DNA from: Buttiauxella agrestis ATCC 33320 | Lineage (GTDB): Bacteria; Pseudomonadota; Gammaproteobacteria; Enterobacterales; Enterobacteriaceae | Assembly (NCBI GenBank): GCA_024169445.1 | Contig: JALKFA010000001.1 | Location: 620,001 to 684,000, forward strand | DNA length: 64,000 nucleotides | Direction: 5' to 3' | Shown: piece after piece, positions 31,094-39,869 of the stretch | How positions within the stretch are numbered: position 1 is the stretch's first letter | Layout of the letters: every line of letters starts with the position of its first letter | Notes under the pieces: generated by a model | What the model was told of the DNA's origin: nothing | The model's input: the letters and a program-made list of their open reading frames with translations, nothing else | The model's database searches: none | Position numbers and translations under genes: made by a program

Positions 31094-31212
31094 GATTACG
31101 ATCTCCTTATCGCCGTGCGAGGAAAATGCCATACCAATGCCACTGGCTTGCCTTTATACTACCGCGCGGTTGTTTATAAACTGCCCAATGGAAACGTAAT
31201 GGGAAATTTAAG

Positions 31213-33765
31213 GTGAAGTTCGTAAAGTATTTATTAATCCTTGCAGTGTGTTGCATTCTGCTGGGAGCAGGCTCGATCTTCGGGCTCTACAAATTTATTG
31301 AGCCGCAGTTGCCTGATGTCGCCACGCTTAAAGACGTGCGACTCCAGATCCCAATGCAGGTTTATAGCGCCGATGGTGAGCTAATCGCACAATACGGGGA
31401 AAAACGCCGTATCCCGGTTACGCTCCAGCAAATTCCGCCAGTGATGGTGAAAGCGTTTATTGCAACTGAGGACAGCCGTTTCTACGAGCACCACGGTGTT
31501 GACCCTGTCGGGATCTTCCGTGCTGCCAGTGTGGCGCTGTTTTCGGGTCACGCTTCTCAAGGTGCGAGTACCATCACGCAGCAGTTGGCACGTAACTTCT
31601 TCTTGAGCCCTGAACGCACGCTGATGCGTAAGATAAAAGAAGTGTTCCTGGCGATTCGTATCGAGCAGTTGCTGACTAAAGATGAAATCCTCGAGTTATA
31701 CCTTAACAAGATTTATCTCGGTTACCGTGCCTATGGTGTCGGTGCGGCAGCACAAGTCTATTTCGGTAAGCCGATTGATCAACTCACACTGAGTGAAATG
31801 GCGGTGATTGCCGGCTTGCCAAAAGCACCGTCAACCTTTAACCCCCTTTACTCAATGGATCGTGCTACTTCCCGTCGTAATGTCGTGTTATCGCGTATGT
31901 TAAGCGAAAACTATATTACGCAGGCGCAGTATGATGAAGCGCGTAATCAGCCTATTGATGCTAATTATCACGCGCCAGAAATCGCTTTCTCTGCGCCGTA
32001 TCTTTCAGAGTTGGTGCGCCAGGATATGGTGGCGCGTTATGGTGAAAAAGCCTACGAAGATGGTTTTAAGGTTTACACCACCATCGCGCGCAAAAATCAG
32101 CAAGCCGCGCAGCAAGCCGTACGCAATAACGTAATTGCTTACGATATGCGCCATGGTTACCGCGGCCCATCCAATGTGCTGTGGAAAGTGGGCGAAACAC
32201 CGTGGGATCAAACCAGGATTGTTGATTCGTTAAAGAATCTACCGGTCTACGGCCCAATGTTCCCTGCCGTTATTACCCAGGCAACCCCGACAGAAGCGAC
32301 AGCGATGATGGCTGACGGCAGCGCCGTTTCCATCAGTATGGAGGGCATGCGCTGGGCGCGTCCTTATCGTTCAGATACCGCACAAGGCCCAACGCCGCGC
32401 AAAGTGACGGATGTCGTGCAAGCTGGGCAACAAATCTGGGTGCGTAAGGTTGAAGAGAGTTGGTGGCTTGGGCAAGTCCCGGACGTCAATTCCGCACTGG
32501 TTTCTATCAATCCACATGACGGTGCAGTTGTCGCATTGGTGGGTGGTTTTGACTTCAATCAGAGCAAGTTTAACCGCGCCACGCAGGCATTACGCCAGGT
32601 TGGCTCCAACATCAAACCGTTCCTTTATACAGCAGCAATGGATAAAGGTCTGACCCTGGCGAGCGTGCTGAACGATGTGCCGATCTCGCGCTGGGATGCC
32701 GGTGCCGGTTCCGACTGGCGCCCGAAAAACTCTCCGCCAGAATATGCAGGTCCAATCAGGTTGCGCCAGGGGCTTGGCCAATCGAAAAACGTGGTGATGG
32801 TGCGTGCGATGCGAGCCATGGGTGTCGATTATGCAGCTGAATACCTGCAACGTTTCGGCTTCCCTGCGCAAAATATTGTGCACACCGAATCTCTGGCCTT
32901 AGGTTCAGCCTCGTTCACGCCGATGCAGGTCGCTCGCGGTTATTCTGTGATGGCCAACGGTGGCTTCCTGGTCGACCCGTACTACATCTCAAAAATTGAG
33001 ACTGAAGTTGGCGGCACTCTTTTTGAAGCCAAACCGAAAGTGGCTTGTGCTGATTGTGATATTCCAGTGATTTACGGCGAAACGCAAAAGTCTAATGTGC
33101 TGGAAAATCAGGATGTGGAAGATGTCGCACAATCTCAGGAACAGCAGAACGCCAGCGTGCCAATGCCGAAACTGGAACAAGCGAACAGCGAGTTGGTGGC
33201 ACAGAGCAGCCCGCCGGAGTACGCACCGCATGTGATTAACACTCCATTAGCATTCCTGATCAAAAGTGCGCTGAACTCCAATATTTATGGCGAACCAGGT
33301 TGGCAAGGTACCGGCTGGCGTGCGGGCCGTGATCTAAAGCGTAACGATATTGGCGGCAAAACCGGCACCACGAACAGCTCGAAAGACGCGTGGTTCTCAG
33401 GCTACGGGCCTGGTGTGGTGACATCCGTATGGATTGGTTTTGACGATCATCGCCGTGACCTTGGACGAACCTCCGCATCAGGCGCTATTAAAGATCAAAT
33501 CTCAGGTTATGAAGGTGGGGCGAAGAGTGCTCAACCAGCATGGGATGATTTTATGAAAGCCGCACTGGAAGGCGTACCGGAAGAACCGTTAACCCCACCA
33601 CCGGGCATCGTCACCGTGAATATTGACCGTTACACCGGGCAATTGGCGAATGGTGGAAGTAGCCGTCCGGAATTCTTTATCGAAGGCACTCAACCGACGC
33701 AGCAGGCTGTGCATGAAGTGGGTACCACGATAATTGATAACGGCGAGAGCCACGAGTTGTTCTAA
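31213..33765 (+). CDS. mrcA: Penicillin-binding protein 1A
   Basis: An 850-residue bifunctional peptidoglycan synthase, the E. coli PBP1a length. N-terminal membrane anchor (about 5-27); GT51 glycosyltransferase domain with catalytic Glu86 in ATEDSRFYEHHGVD; an OB-like linker; and the transpeptidase domain with nucleophile Ser465 in SNIK and the KTG motif in GGKTGTTNSSKDAW. It acts in the periplasm on lipid II, with LpoA as outer-membrane partner in E. coli. Divergent from hofM. Confidence 0.98.
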   Translation: MKFVKYLLILAVCCILLGAGSIFGLYKFIEPQLPDVATLKDVRLQIPMQVYSADGELIAQYGEKRRIPVTLQQIPPVMVKAFIATEDSRFYEHHGVDPVGIFRAASVALFSGHASQGASTITQQLARNFFLSPERTLMRKIKEVFLAIRIEQLLTKDEILELYLNKIYLGYRAYGVGAAAQVYFGKPIDQLTLSEMAVIAGLPKAPSTFNPLYSMDRATSRRNVVLSRMLSENYITQAQYDEARNQPIDANYHAPEIAFSAPYLSELVRQDMVARYGEKAYEDGFKVYTTIARKNQQAAQQAVRNNVIAYDMRHGYRGPSNVLWKVGETPWDQTRIVDSLKNLPVYGPMFPAVITQATPTEATAMMADGSAVSISMEGMRWARPYRSDTAQGPTPRKVTDVVQAGQQIWVRKVEESWWLGQVPDVNSALVSINPHDGAVVALVGGFDFNQSKFNRATQALRQVGSNIKPFLYTAAMDKGLTLASVLNDVPISRWDAGAGSDWRPKNSPPEYAGPIRLRQGLGQSKNVVMVRAMRAMGVDYAAEYLQRFGFPAQNIVHTESLALGSASFTPMQVARGYSVMANGGFLVDPYYISKIETEVGGTLFEAKPKVACADCDIPVIYGETQKSNVLENQDVEDVAQSQEQQNASVPMPKLEQANSELVAQSSPPEYAPHVINTPLAFLIKSALNSNIYGEPGWQGTGWRAGRDLKRNDIGGKTGTTNSSKDAWFSGYGPGVVTSVWIGFDDHRRDLGRTSASGAIKDQISGYEGGAKSAQPAWDDFMKAALEGVPEEPLTPPPGIVTVNIDRYTGQLANGGSSRPEFFIEGTQPTQQAVHEVGTTIIDNGESHELF

Positions 33766-33772
33766 GACGTTG

Positions 33773-33805
33773 ATGCAGCCCGCCTCACTTTGATGCGGGC
33801 TGCAT
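33773..33805. terminator. Stem-loop between convergent mrcA and nudE
   Basis: An 11-bp perfect stem (ATGCAGCCCGC / GCGGGCTGCAT) with an 11-base loop lies 8 bp after the mrcA stop and 10 bp from the nudE stop. No long T-run follows on either strand, so it may protect both 3' ends rather than terminate strongly. Confidence 0.6.
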
Positions 33806-33814
33806 TGAGCAGAA

Positions 33815-34375
33815 CTACAAACGCCCCTGCTCTTTCAACCATTCACGCACCAGGAAAAGCGCACTGACATTTCGCGCCTCGCTAAAATCTTCTTCATTAA
33901 GCAAATCAAGCAGCGACGCCAGCGGCCAACGGACTTGTGGCAACTCTTCAGGCTCGTCACCTTCCAGCGATTCGGGATAAAGATCCTCAGCAATCACGAT
34001 ATTCATTTTGCTGGAAAAATAGGACGGTGCCATTGTCAGCTTTTTCAAAAACGTCAGCTGATTAGCGCCAAATCCAACCTCTTCTTTGAGTTCGCGATTT
34101 GCCGCTTCAAAGACGGTTTCGCCAGGGTCGATTAACCCTTTAGAGAAACCAAGCTCATAGGATTCAGTTCCAACTGCGTATTCACGGATCAAAATCAAAT
34201 GATTGTCGATGATAGGCACTATCATTACAGCTTCGCGCGCAGACGGGCGCATCCGCTCATAGACGCGGCGCACACCGTTGCTAAATTCCAGGTCCACCGT
34301 TTCGACATTAAACAGCCGTGAACGGGCCACGGTTTCAACATGTAAAATGGTCGGTTTTTGTAATGGTTTACTCAT
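33815..34375 (-). CDS. nudE: ADP compounds hydrolase NudE
   Basis: A 186-residue Nudix hydrolase acting on ADP-ribose, NADH and Ap3A. The Nudix box is GLIDPGETVFEAANRELKEEVGFG (about 90-113). ATG 34375 gives the E. coli length and start (MSKPLQKPTIL); the 21-codon upstream extension is unlikely. Divergent from igaA. Confidence 0.95.
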   Translation of the reverse strand: MSKPLQKPTILHVETVARSRLFNVETVDLEFSNGVRRVYERMRPSAREAVMIVPIIDNHLILIREYAVGTESYELGFSKGLIDPGETVFEAANRELKEEVGFGANQLTFLKKLTMAPSYFSSKMNIVIAEDLYPESLEGDEPEELPQVRWPLASLLDLLNEEDFSEARNVSALFLVREWLKEQGRL

Positions 34376-34723
34376 TGTGGCTGGGCTAACAGTAAATGCA
34401 GGTACTTCATTGTGCGGTATGCCACATATCTCACGCAACGAACATTCGAAATTATTTACATTCCTGTAACTTTACAGTGATTTTTCTCAGTCTCTGCTAC
34501 ATGTCAACGGGCTGCAAATGAAATAGGAATTTGCTGATATTTCTCGCAAAGTCGCTTTGCTAACATTATGTTACAGCACGCTATGCACCAAAAATGTCTC
34601 AAGAAAGACGTCATAGCTGCCGATAAAGATGTAGCTTAAAGTCTGTTGGGCAGACGCCCGAATGCTGTAAGGGGTGCAACTTGCTGCGTTTTAATAAAAA
34701 AACGAGTGTTTGATGGGGAAAGC
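34376..34723. other. Divergent promoter region nudE / igaA (348 bp)
   Basis: AT-rich non-coding DNA that must hold the promoters of nudE and igaA. I see no repeat and no regulatory box that I can support. Confidence 0.5.
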
Positions 34724-36865
34724 ATGAGCACCTTATTACTTCTTTTAGCTGCTATGCTGGCCTGCATCTTAATTGCGGGGTGGCTGATTTGGCGCAACCT
34801 GCGCTTACGCGCTCGTGTCTCACAAGCACAATCATTTAGTGGCGCGACCTCGCGCAAGCTAACTGCTGATGAACGCGCCGCTGTTGAAAATTACATCGAA
34901 TCTTTAGCCCGCACGCAGGATATCGTCGGGCCTTCTGGTGCCAGCGCCGCGCCGCCCAAACTGGTGCTCAATGCGTTGAGTAACACCGCGCTTTCGCTCA
35001 CTCGCGCTATCACCCGCTATGGCTTATCCACCGACGATCCGAATAAGTGGCGTTACTACCTCGATTCTGTAGAGGTACATCTTCCGCCATTCTGGGAACA
35101 GTACATTACCAACGATAACTACGTTGAGCTGATTCGTACTGAAACCATGCCGCTGGTGATTTCCCTTAACGGACACACACTTATCGATTACAGCAGCGAA
35201 AATTTTGGTTTCGCTCTGGAAAAGAACCCTCACAGCCAGGCGTCGATTCGTGGGGAAGAAAGCGAACAAATAGAACTGCTGAATATCCGCCAGGAAACGC
35301 CTGAAGAGTACGCGCTGAGTCGTCCCGACGGATTACGTGAGGCCTTACTCATCTGTGTGGCTTTCATTATGCTGTTTTTGTGTCTGGTGACCCCATCGGT
35401 CGTTTTACCGTGGTTAGTGGGTGGCGCCTTTATGCTGTTGGCCGCGAGCCTGTGGGGTTTATTTGCTCCGCCAGCAAAAAATGCGCTGCGTGAAGTTCAC
35501 TGCTTACGCGGCACGCCTAAACGCTGGGGGCTATTTGGCGAATCGAATCAGGAACAGATTAACAATATTTCGTTAGGGATAATCGACCTGATCTATCCAG
35601 CTCACTGGCAACCGTATGTTGCTCAGGATCTCGGGCAAAAAACGGATATTGATATTTATCTCGACCGCCATGTCATTCGCCAGGGGCGTTTTCTGTCATT
35701 GCATGACGAAGTCCGCAACTTCCCTATCCAACATTGGGTCCGCAACCTGGTGATTGCCATCGGTAGCCTGTTAGTGCTGACGATGCTGACAATCTGGGTA
35801 CCTTTAGAAATGCCGCTCAAGCTAAGTATCTCCTGGCTGGAAGGCGCGAAAACTATCGAAGCCAAAACGGTGGCTGATCTCGATAAAACAACGCTCCGGG
35901 TTGGCGACACGCTGAAAGTAAACGGTACGGGGATGTGTAACGTCCATACGCCAGGAAACTACACCACGCGACAAACTTATCCGTTTACGCCGTTCGACTG
36001 TTCACAAATTATCTGGAATACCGCCCAATCTCTGCCGGTGCCGGAATCAGATATTATGGATAAAGCCACGGCGTTAACGCAGGCAGTCAGTGGGCAAATC
36101 CATCCGCAGGCCAGCGATGATTCAAAAGTTAACCCGCAGTTACGCAGTGCTATTCAGAAATCAGGCATGGTGTTGCTGGACGATTTCGCCGGTATTGTGC
36201 TGAAAACTCAGGCGCTTTGTACCAGTGACGACGAATGTGTACGACTGAAAAATGCGTTGGTAAACCTCGGCAATACCAAAGATTGGGATACGCTGACCAA
36301 AAAAGCGGATTCTGGAAGACTCGCTGGCGTGAATGTACTGCTGCGCCCAGTCAGTGCCGAGTCGCTGGATAACCTGGTGACCACCTCTACGGCACCGTTC
36401 TTTATTCGTGAAACATCACGCGCGGCACAGGCTCTGAATAGCCCAGCACCAGGCGGATACGTGATTATTAGTGACGAAGGTAGCGACCTGGTTGAGCAAC
36501 CGTTGCCGCCCGTTCCGCTATACGATATTCCAGCGCAAGAGCAGTGGTCTGAGTTCCAGCGGCTAGCCGAAATGCTGCTCAAAACGCCATTTAAAGCCGA
36601 AGGCATTATTACCGGCATTAGCCAGGATGCGAACGGCACTAAGCATATTACTCTGCACCGAGTCCCGGATAGCAGCGGACTATGGAGTTACATCAGTACC
36701 ACGCTGTTGCTTATCAGCATGGTTATTTGTCTGCTGGTTAACGGTGTACTGGCTATTCGCCGTTATCGCCGTAATCGCAACCGTCTGGCGCAAATCCAGC
36801 AGTACTATGACAACTGCATCAATCCGTCTCTTACCACAATCTCCGCTGTACGCCCGCTGTTCTAA
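34724..36865 (+). CDS. igaA: IgaA, membrane repressor of the Rcs phosphorelay
   Basis: A 713-residue inner-membrane protein (E. coli IgaA/YrfF is 711) that holds down Rcs signalling in unstressed cells, interacting with RcsD and the sensor RcsF. Hydrophobic segments are at the N-terminus (about 2-22), about 205-245, about 340-360 and near the C-terminus (about 655-675), with a large periplasmic domain between the last two containing conserved cysteines (MCNVHT, PFDCSQIIW, ALCTSDDECVRLK). ATG 34724 is chosen over an upstream start by similarity. Confidence 0.95.
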   Translation: MSTLLLLLAAMLACILIAGWLIWRNLRLRARVSQAQSFSGATSRKLTADERAAVENYIESLARTQDIVGPSGASAAPPKLVLNALSNTALSLTRAITRYGLSTDDPNKWRYYLDSVEVHLPPFWEQYITNDNYVELIRTETMPLVISLNGHTLIDYSSENFGFALEKNPHSQASIRGEESEQIELLNIRQETPEEYALSRPDGLREALLICVAFIMLFLCLVTPSVVLPWLVGGAFMLLAASLWGLFAPPAKNALREVHCLRGTPKRWGLFGESNQEQINNISLGIIDLIYPAHWQPYVAQDLGQKTDIDIYLDRHVIRQGRFLSLHDEVRNFPIQHWVRNLVIAIGSLLVLTMLTIWVPLEMPLKLSISWLEGAKTIEAKTVADLDKTTLRVGDTLKVNGTGMCNVHTPGNYTTRQTYPFTPFDCSQIIWNTAQSLPVPESDIMDKATALTQAVSGQIHPQASDDSKVNPQLRSAIQKSGMVLLDDFAGIVLKTQALCTSDDECVRLKNALVNLGNTKDWDTLTKKADSGRLAGVNVLLRPVSAESLDNLVTTSTAPFFIRETSRAAQALNSPAPGGYVIISDEGSDLVEQPLPPVPLYDIPAQEQWSEFQRLAEMLLKTPFKAEGIITGISQDANGTKHITLHRVPDSSGLWSYISTTLLLISMVICLLVNGVLAIRRYRRNRNRLAQIQQYYDNCINPSLTTISAVRPLF

Positions 36866-36869
36866 ACTT

Positions 36870-36908
36870 CGCGTGACAGGTTGTGCTAACCTGTCACGCA
36901 GTTTTTCT
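36870..36908 (+). terminator. Intrinsic terminator after igaA
   Basis: A 12-bp perfect stem (GCGTGACAGGTT / AACCTGTCACGC) with a 5-base loop followed by GTTTTTCTT, starting 5 bp after the igaA stop. Confidence 0.85.
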
Positions 36909-36925
36909 TAATCAGGTCCGAACCT

Positions 36926-37606
36926 ATGCATATTGATATTGCCTGGCAAGATGTCGATACCGTCTTGCTGGATATGGACGGCACGTTGTTGGATCTCGCT
37001 TTCGACAATCACTTCTGGCAGAAACTGGTTCCAGAAACACTCAGTGAACACAGATCGATTCCTTTGGATGAAGCCCATCAGCTGATTCGTCAGGAATATC
37101 ACGCGGTGCAACATACGCTAAACTGGTACTGTCTGGATTACTGGAGTGAGCGTCTGGGTTTGGATATTTGTGCGATGACCACCGCACAAGGGCCAAATGC
37201 GGTGTTACGTGAAGATACCGTCCCGTTCCTTGACGCCCTTAAATCCTGCGGAAAGCGCCGCATTTTGCTGACCAATGCGCATCCGCATAATCTGGCCGTC
37301 AAACTTGAACATACCGGTTTAGCTCAGCACCTTGATTTATTACTTTCTACCCACACATTTGGTTATCCGAAAGAAGATCAGCGGTTGTGGCAAGCCGTTA
37401 CTGAACACACCGGGCTGGAACCTGAGAAAACGCTATTTATAGATGATAGCGAACCGATTCTGGATTCCGCTGCGAAGTTTGGCATTCGCTATTGCCTGGG
37501 TGTGACCAATCCCGATTCAGGCCAGCCCGACAAAACCTGGCAACGCCATCCGGCATTGAACGATTATCGCCAACTACTCCCGAAGTTGATGTTTAAGGAG
37601 TCGTGA
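36926..37606 (+). CDS. yrfG: GMP/IMP nucleotidase YrfG
   Basis: A 226-residue HAD-superfamily phosphatase (E. coli YrfG is 222) active on GMP and IMP. HAD motif I is LLDMDGTLLDL (D16, D18); motif II LLTNAHPHNLA and motif IV FIDDSEPILDSA are visible. The stop overlaps the hslR start by 4 bp (ATGA), indicating coupling to hslR-hslO. Confidence 0.95.
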   Translation: MHIDIAWQDVDTVLLDMDGTLLDLAFDNHFWQKLVPETLSEHRSIPLDEAHQLIRQEYHAVQHTLNWYCLDYWSERLGLDICAMTTAQGPNAVLREDTVPFLDALKSCGKRRILLTNAHPHNLAVKLEHTGLAQHLDLLLSTHTFGYPKEDQRLWQAVTEHTGLEPEKTLFIDDSEPILDSAAKFGIRYCLGVTNPDSGQPDKTWQRHPALNDYRQLLPKLMFKES

Positions 37607-38007
37607 TGAAAGAAAAAGCGTCTGAAGGTGTGCGTCTCGACAAATGGCTGTGGGCAGCGCGTTTTTATAAAACCCGCGCCATTGCCCGGGAAATGGTGGA
37701 AGGCGGGAAAGTGCATTACAACGGCCAACGCAGCAAGCCGAGTAAAATCGTTGAGCTGAATGCCATGCTGACACTCCGCCAGGGTAATGACGAGAAAACC
37801 GTCAAAGTGCTGGCCATTACTGAGCAACGTCGTCCGGCCACTGATGCCTCACTGCTTTATGAAGAGACAGCAGAAAGTATCACTAAACGGGAAAAAGTGG
37901 CGCTGGCGCGCAAGATGAATGCGCTGACGATGCCACACCCCGACCGACGCCCCGATAAAAAAGAGCGTCGTGATTTGATGAAATTTAAACACGGTGGCAA
38001 CGAATAG
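37603..38007 (+). CDS. hslR: Heat-shock protein 15, ribosome-rescue factor
   Basis: A 134-residue RNA-binding protein with an N-terminal S4 domain (VRLDKWLWAARFYKTRAIAREMVEGGKVHYNGQ as the core). Hsp15 binds dissociated 50S subunits carrying stalled nascent chains. The C-terminus is very basic. Overlaps yrfG by 4 bp and precedes hslO by 28 bp, the conserved heat-shock pair. Confidence 0.96.
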   Translation: MMKEKASEGVRLDKWLWAARFYKTRAIAREMVEGGKVHYNGQRSKPSKIVELNAMLTLRQGNDEKTVKVLAITEQRRPATDASLLYEETAESITKREKVALARKMNALTMPHPDRRPDKKERRDLMKFKHGGNE

Positions 38008-38035
38008 CTGCCATCTTGATGCATGAGAGAAAATT

Positions 38036-38914
38036 ATGGCTCAACACGACCAACTACATCGTTACTTGTTTGAAAACTTCGCCGTGCGCGGTGAACTGGT
38101 AACGGTTTCCGATACCTGGCAGCAAATCATGGAACACCATGATTACCCGGCCCCGGTGAAAACTATTCTTGGTGAATTGCTGGTCGCGACCAGCCTGCTG
38201 ACGGCGACCCTCAAATTTGATGGCGACATTACCGTACAATTGCAGGGTGATGGCCCAATGAACCTTGCCGTCATCAACGGCAACAATAACCAGCAAATGC
38301 GTGGTGTTGCGCGTTATAAAGGTGAAATCCCTGCCGATGCAGATTTGAAAACCCTGGTGGGCAATGGCTACCTGGTGATCACCATCACTCCGGCTGAAGG
38401 CGAGCGCTATCAAGGTGTGGTTGGGCTGGAAGGCGATACTTTGGCGGCATGCCTGGAAGATTACTTCTTGCGTTCCGAACAGCTCCCAACGCGCCTGTTT
38501 ATCCGCACCGGCGATGTTGAAGGCAAACCTGTGGCTGGCGGTATGCTGCTGCAAGTGCTGCCAGCTCAAGACGCGCAAGCAGACGACTTCAACCACCTGG
38601 CTGCACTGACTGAGACAATTAAGGCTGAAGAGTTACTGACATTGCCAGCCAATGATGTGCTGTGGCGTTTATATCACGAAGAAGAAGTGACACTTTACGA
38701 CCCACAAAACGTCGAATTTAAATGTACTTGTTCACGTGAGCGCTGTGCCGATGCGCTGAGAACTCTGCCTGATGAAGAAGTGAACAGCATCATCGCAGAC
38801 GAAGGTGAAATCGACATGAACTGCGATTATTGCGGCAACCACTACGTGTTCAACTCGATGGACATTGCTGAGATCCGCAACAACGCCTCCCCGGCAGATC
38901 CGCAGGTTCATTGA
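38036..38914 (+). CDS. hslO: Redox-regulated chaperone Hsp33
   Basis: A 292-residue chaperone switched on by oxidation. The C-terminal zinc switch is visible: CTC...C in [10 protein letters not shown] and CDYC in [12 protein letters not shown] (about 235-270). It protects proteins under oxidative and heat stress in the cytoplasm. Its 3' flank runs into a palindromic repeat that is interrupted by a Tn5-ended element. Confidence 0.97.
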   Translation: MAQHDQLHRYLFENFAVRGELVTVSDTWQQIMEHHDYPAPVKTILGELLVATSLLTATLKFDGDITVQLQGDGPMNLAVINGNNNQQMRGVARYKGEIPADADLKTLVGNGYLVITITPAEGERYQGVVGLEGDTLAACLEDYFLRSEQLPTRLFIRTGDVEGKPVAGGMLLQVLPAQDAQADDFNHLAALTETIKAEELLTLPANDVLWRLYHEEEVTLYDPQNVEFKCTCSRERCADALRTLPDEEVNSIIADEGEIDMNCDYCGNHYVFNSMDIAEIRNNASPADPQVH

Positions 38915-38931
38915 TTGTTTTTTGCCCATTT

Positions 38932-38954
38932 TGGCGTTCTCCCTCTCCTGTGGG
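38932..38954. repeat. Left half of palindromic repeat interrupted by element E1
   Basis: GGCGTTCTCCCTCTCCTGTGGG matches the unit of the 10375-10447 array (GGTGTTCTCCCTCTCCTTGGGG) up to the centre of the hairpin. The expected right arm (GGGAGAG...GGGTGAGGG) appears only beyond the inserted element, at 39576-39597. Confidence 0.8.
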
Positions 38955-39567
38955 CTGTCTCTTGTACACAACTCATCCTGGCTATCTTGTCAGGGTGAGA
39001 TCTGTAAGCCCTGCTGGTTTTCCGTTCACCCGTGTGTTCAGTTATCTCTTTAATTCCCGCAAACGGTGAACGTATCAAGGGGTTAACGCCAACCCCTTGA
39101 TAATCCAGGCGCCCGGCAAATCAATCGCCGCTAAAGCGGTAAACACCGTTTTTCACCCAACATTCGGGGTCGTTCGCGATTCGTTCCCGACCACGTGACC
39201 CCGACTGAAGGGTAAAAAAACGGCGCGATTGAAGCCGGGGACAAGGTCAAAACCGTTCTGGCTTTTGACTTTGACCTTGAATTTCTGGTCCGGCTTAAAT
39301 CGCCTCCATTTTGACTCCAGGTGGCAGGGTCCAGCCGTCGGGAACGGCTGGAGGGCGCGATCGTCTGGAACGAATCGCAACCGACCCTGACACGGAGGCA
39401 AAATGGAGGTTTACCGCTTGCGGCGATTTATTTGCCGGGAGTCAGGGTTCTTAGGGTGACGACGGTGGTCACCCTAAGACGTTCACCGGTTCAGTGGCTA
39501 TATGAAACACTGAACATCGGGTGAACGGAACTGTCTCCCGGCTCACAGAGATGTGACCAAGAGACAG
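38955..39567 (+). mobile_element. Element E1: Tn5-ended, structured MITE (613 bp, long form)
   Basis: The left end CTGTCTCTTGTACACAACT and the right end (reverse complement CTGTCTCTTGGTCACATCT) match the 19-bp Tn5 mosaic end at 17 and 16 positions. Internal order: stem A (38972-38999), a GTTCACC/GGTGAAC stem with a conserved loop, stem C (39073-39102, 12 bp), a nested fold-back module bounded by ~31-bp inverted repeats (39112-39144 and 39409-39439), stem D (39449-39479, 12 bp), and a right GTTCACC...GGTGAAC stem. No transposase or convincing gene is present. Two related copies are E2 and E3, all in the same orientation. It occupies the place of E. coli yhgE between hslO and pckA. No clear target duplication remains. 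Confidence 0.85.
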
Positions 39568-39600
39568 ATCCATCAGGGAGAGAGCCAGGGTGAGGGCATC
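39568..39600. repeat. Right half of palindromic repeat interrupted by E1
   Basis: CAGGGAGAGAGCCAGGGTGAGGG (39575-39597, written in parts: CAGGGAGAG, AGCC, AGGGTGAGGG) is the right arm of the CCCTCACCC...GGGTGAGGG palindrome whose left arm precedes E1. Confidence 0.75.
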
Positions 39601-39869
39601 CAGGCCTAAATCAATTTCAAAGTTTGCACACAAGTGCGCTCTCAGTCACACCTCGTCCGTTAATCGCACTATTTTTTAACATATTCAGAATATTTTCCCC
39701 GATGCATTTATATTTCCTGCCATACTCTCACCCCGTTGTGACTCGCTTCACAGCGTTTTCCGCTATATGGATTCGAGTGGATGCTCAAATCTATGATAGG
39801 TGTCGCGGTTAACAACCAATAAACAACCCTACAATCTCAAGCAGTACAAATTGGCTAAGGAGCAGTGAA
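39601..39869 (+). promoter_or_regulatory. pckA promoter region with CRP site (39734-39755)
   Basis: A perfect CRP core, TGTGA-N6-TCACA, is at 39737-39752, about 115-135 bp upstream of the pckA start. Catabolite activation of pckA is known in E. coli. The remainder is AT-rich leader; GGAG lies 7 bp before the ATG. I could not place -10/-35 elements with certainty. Confidence 0.8.
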
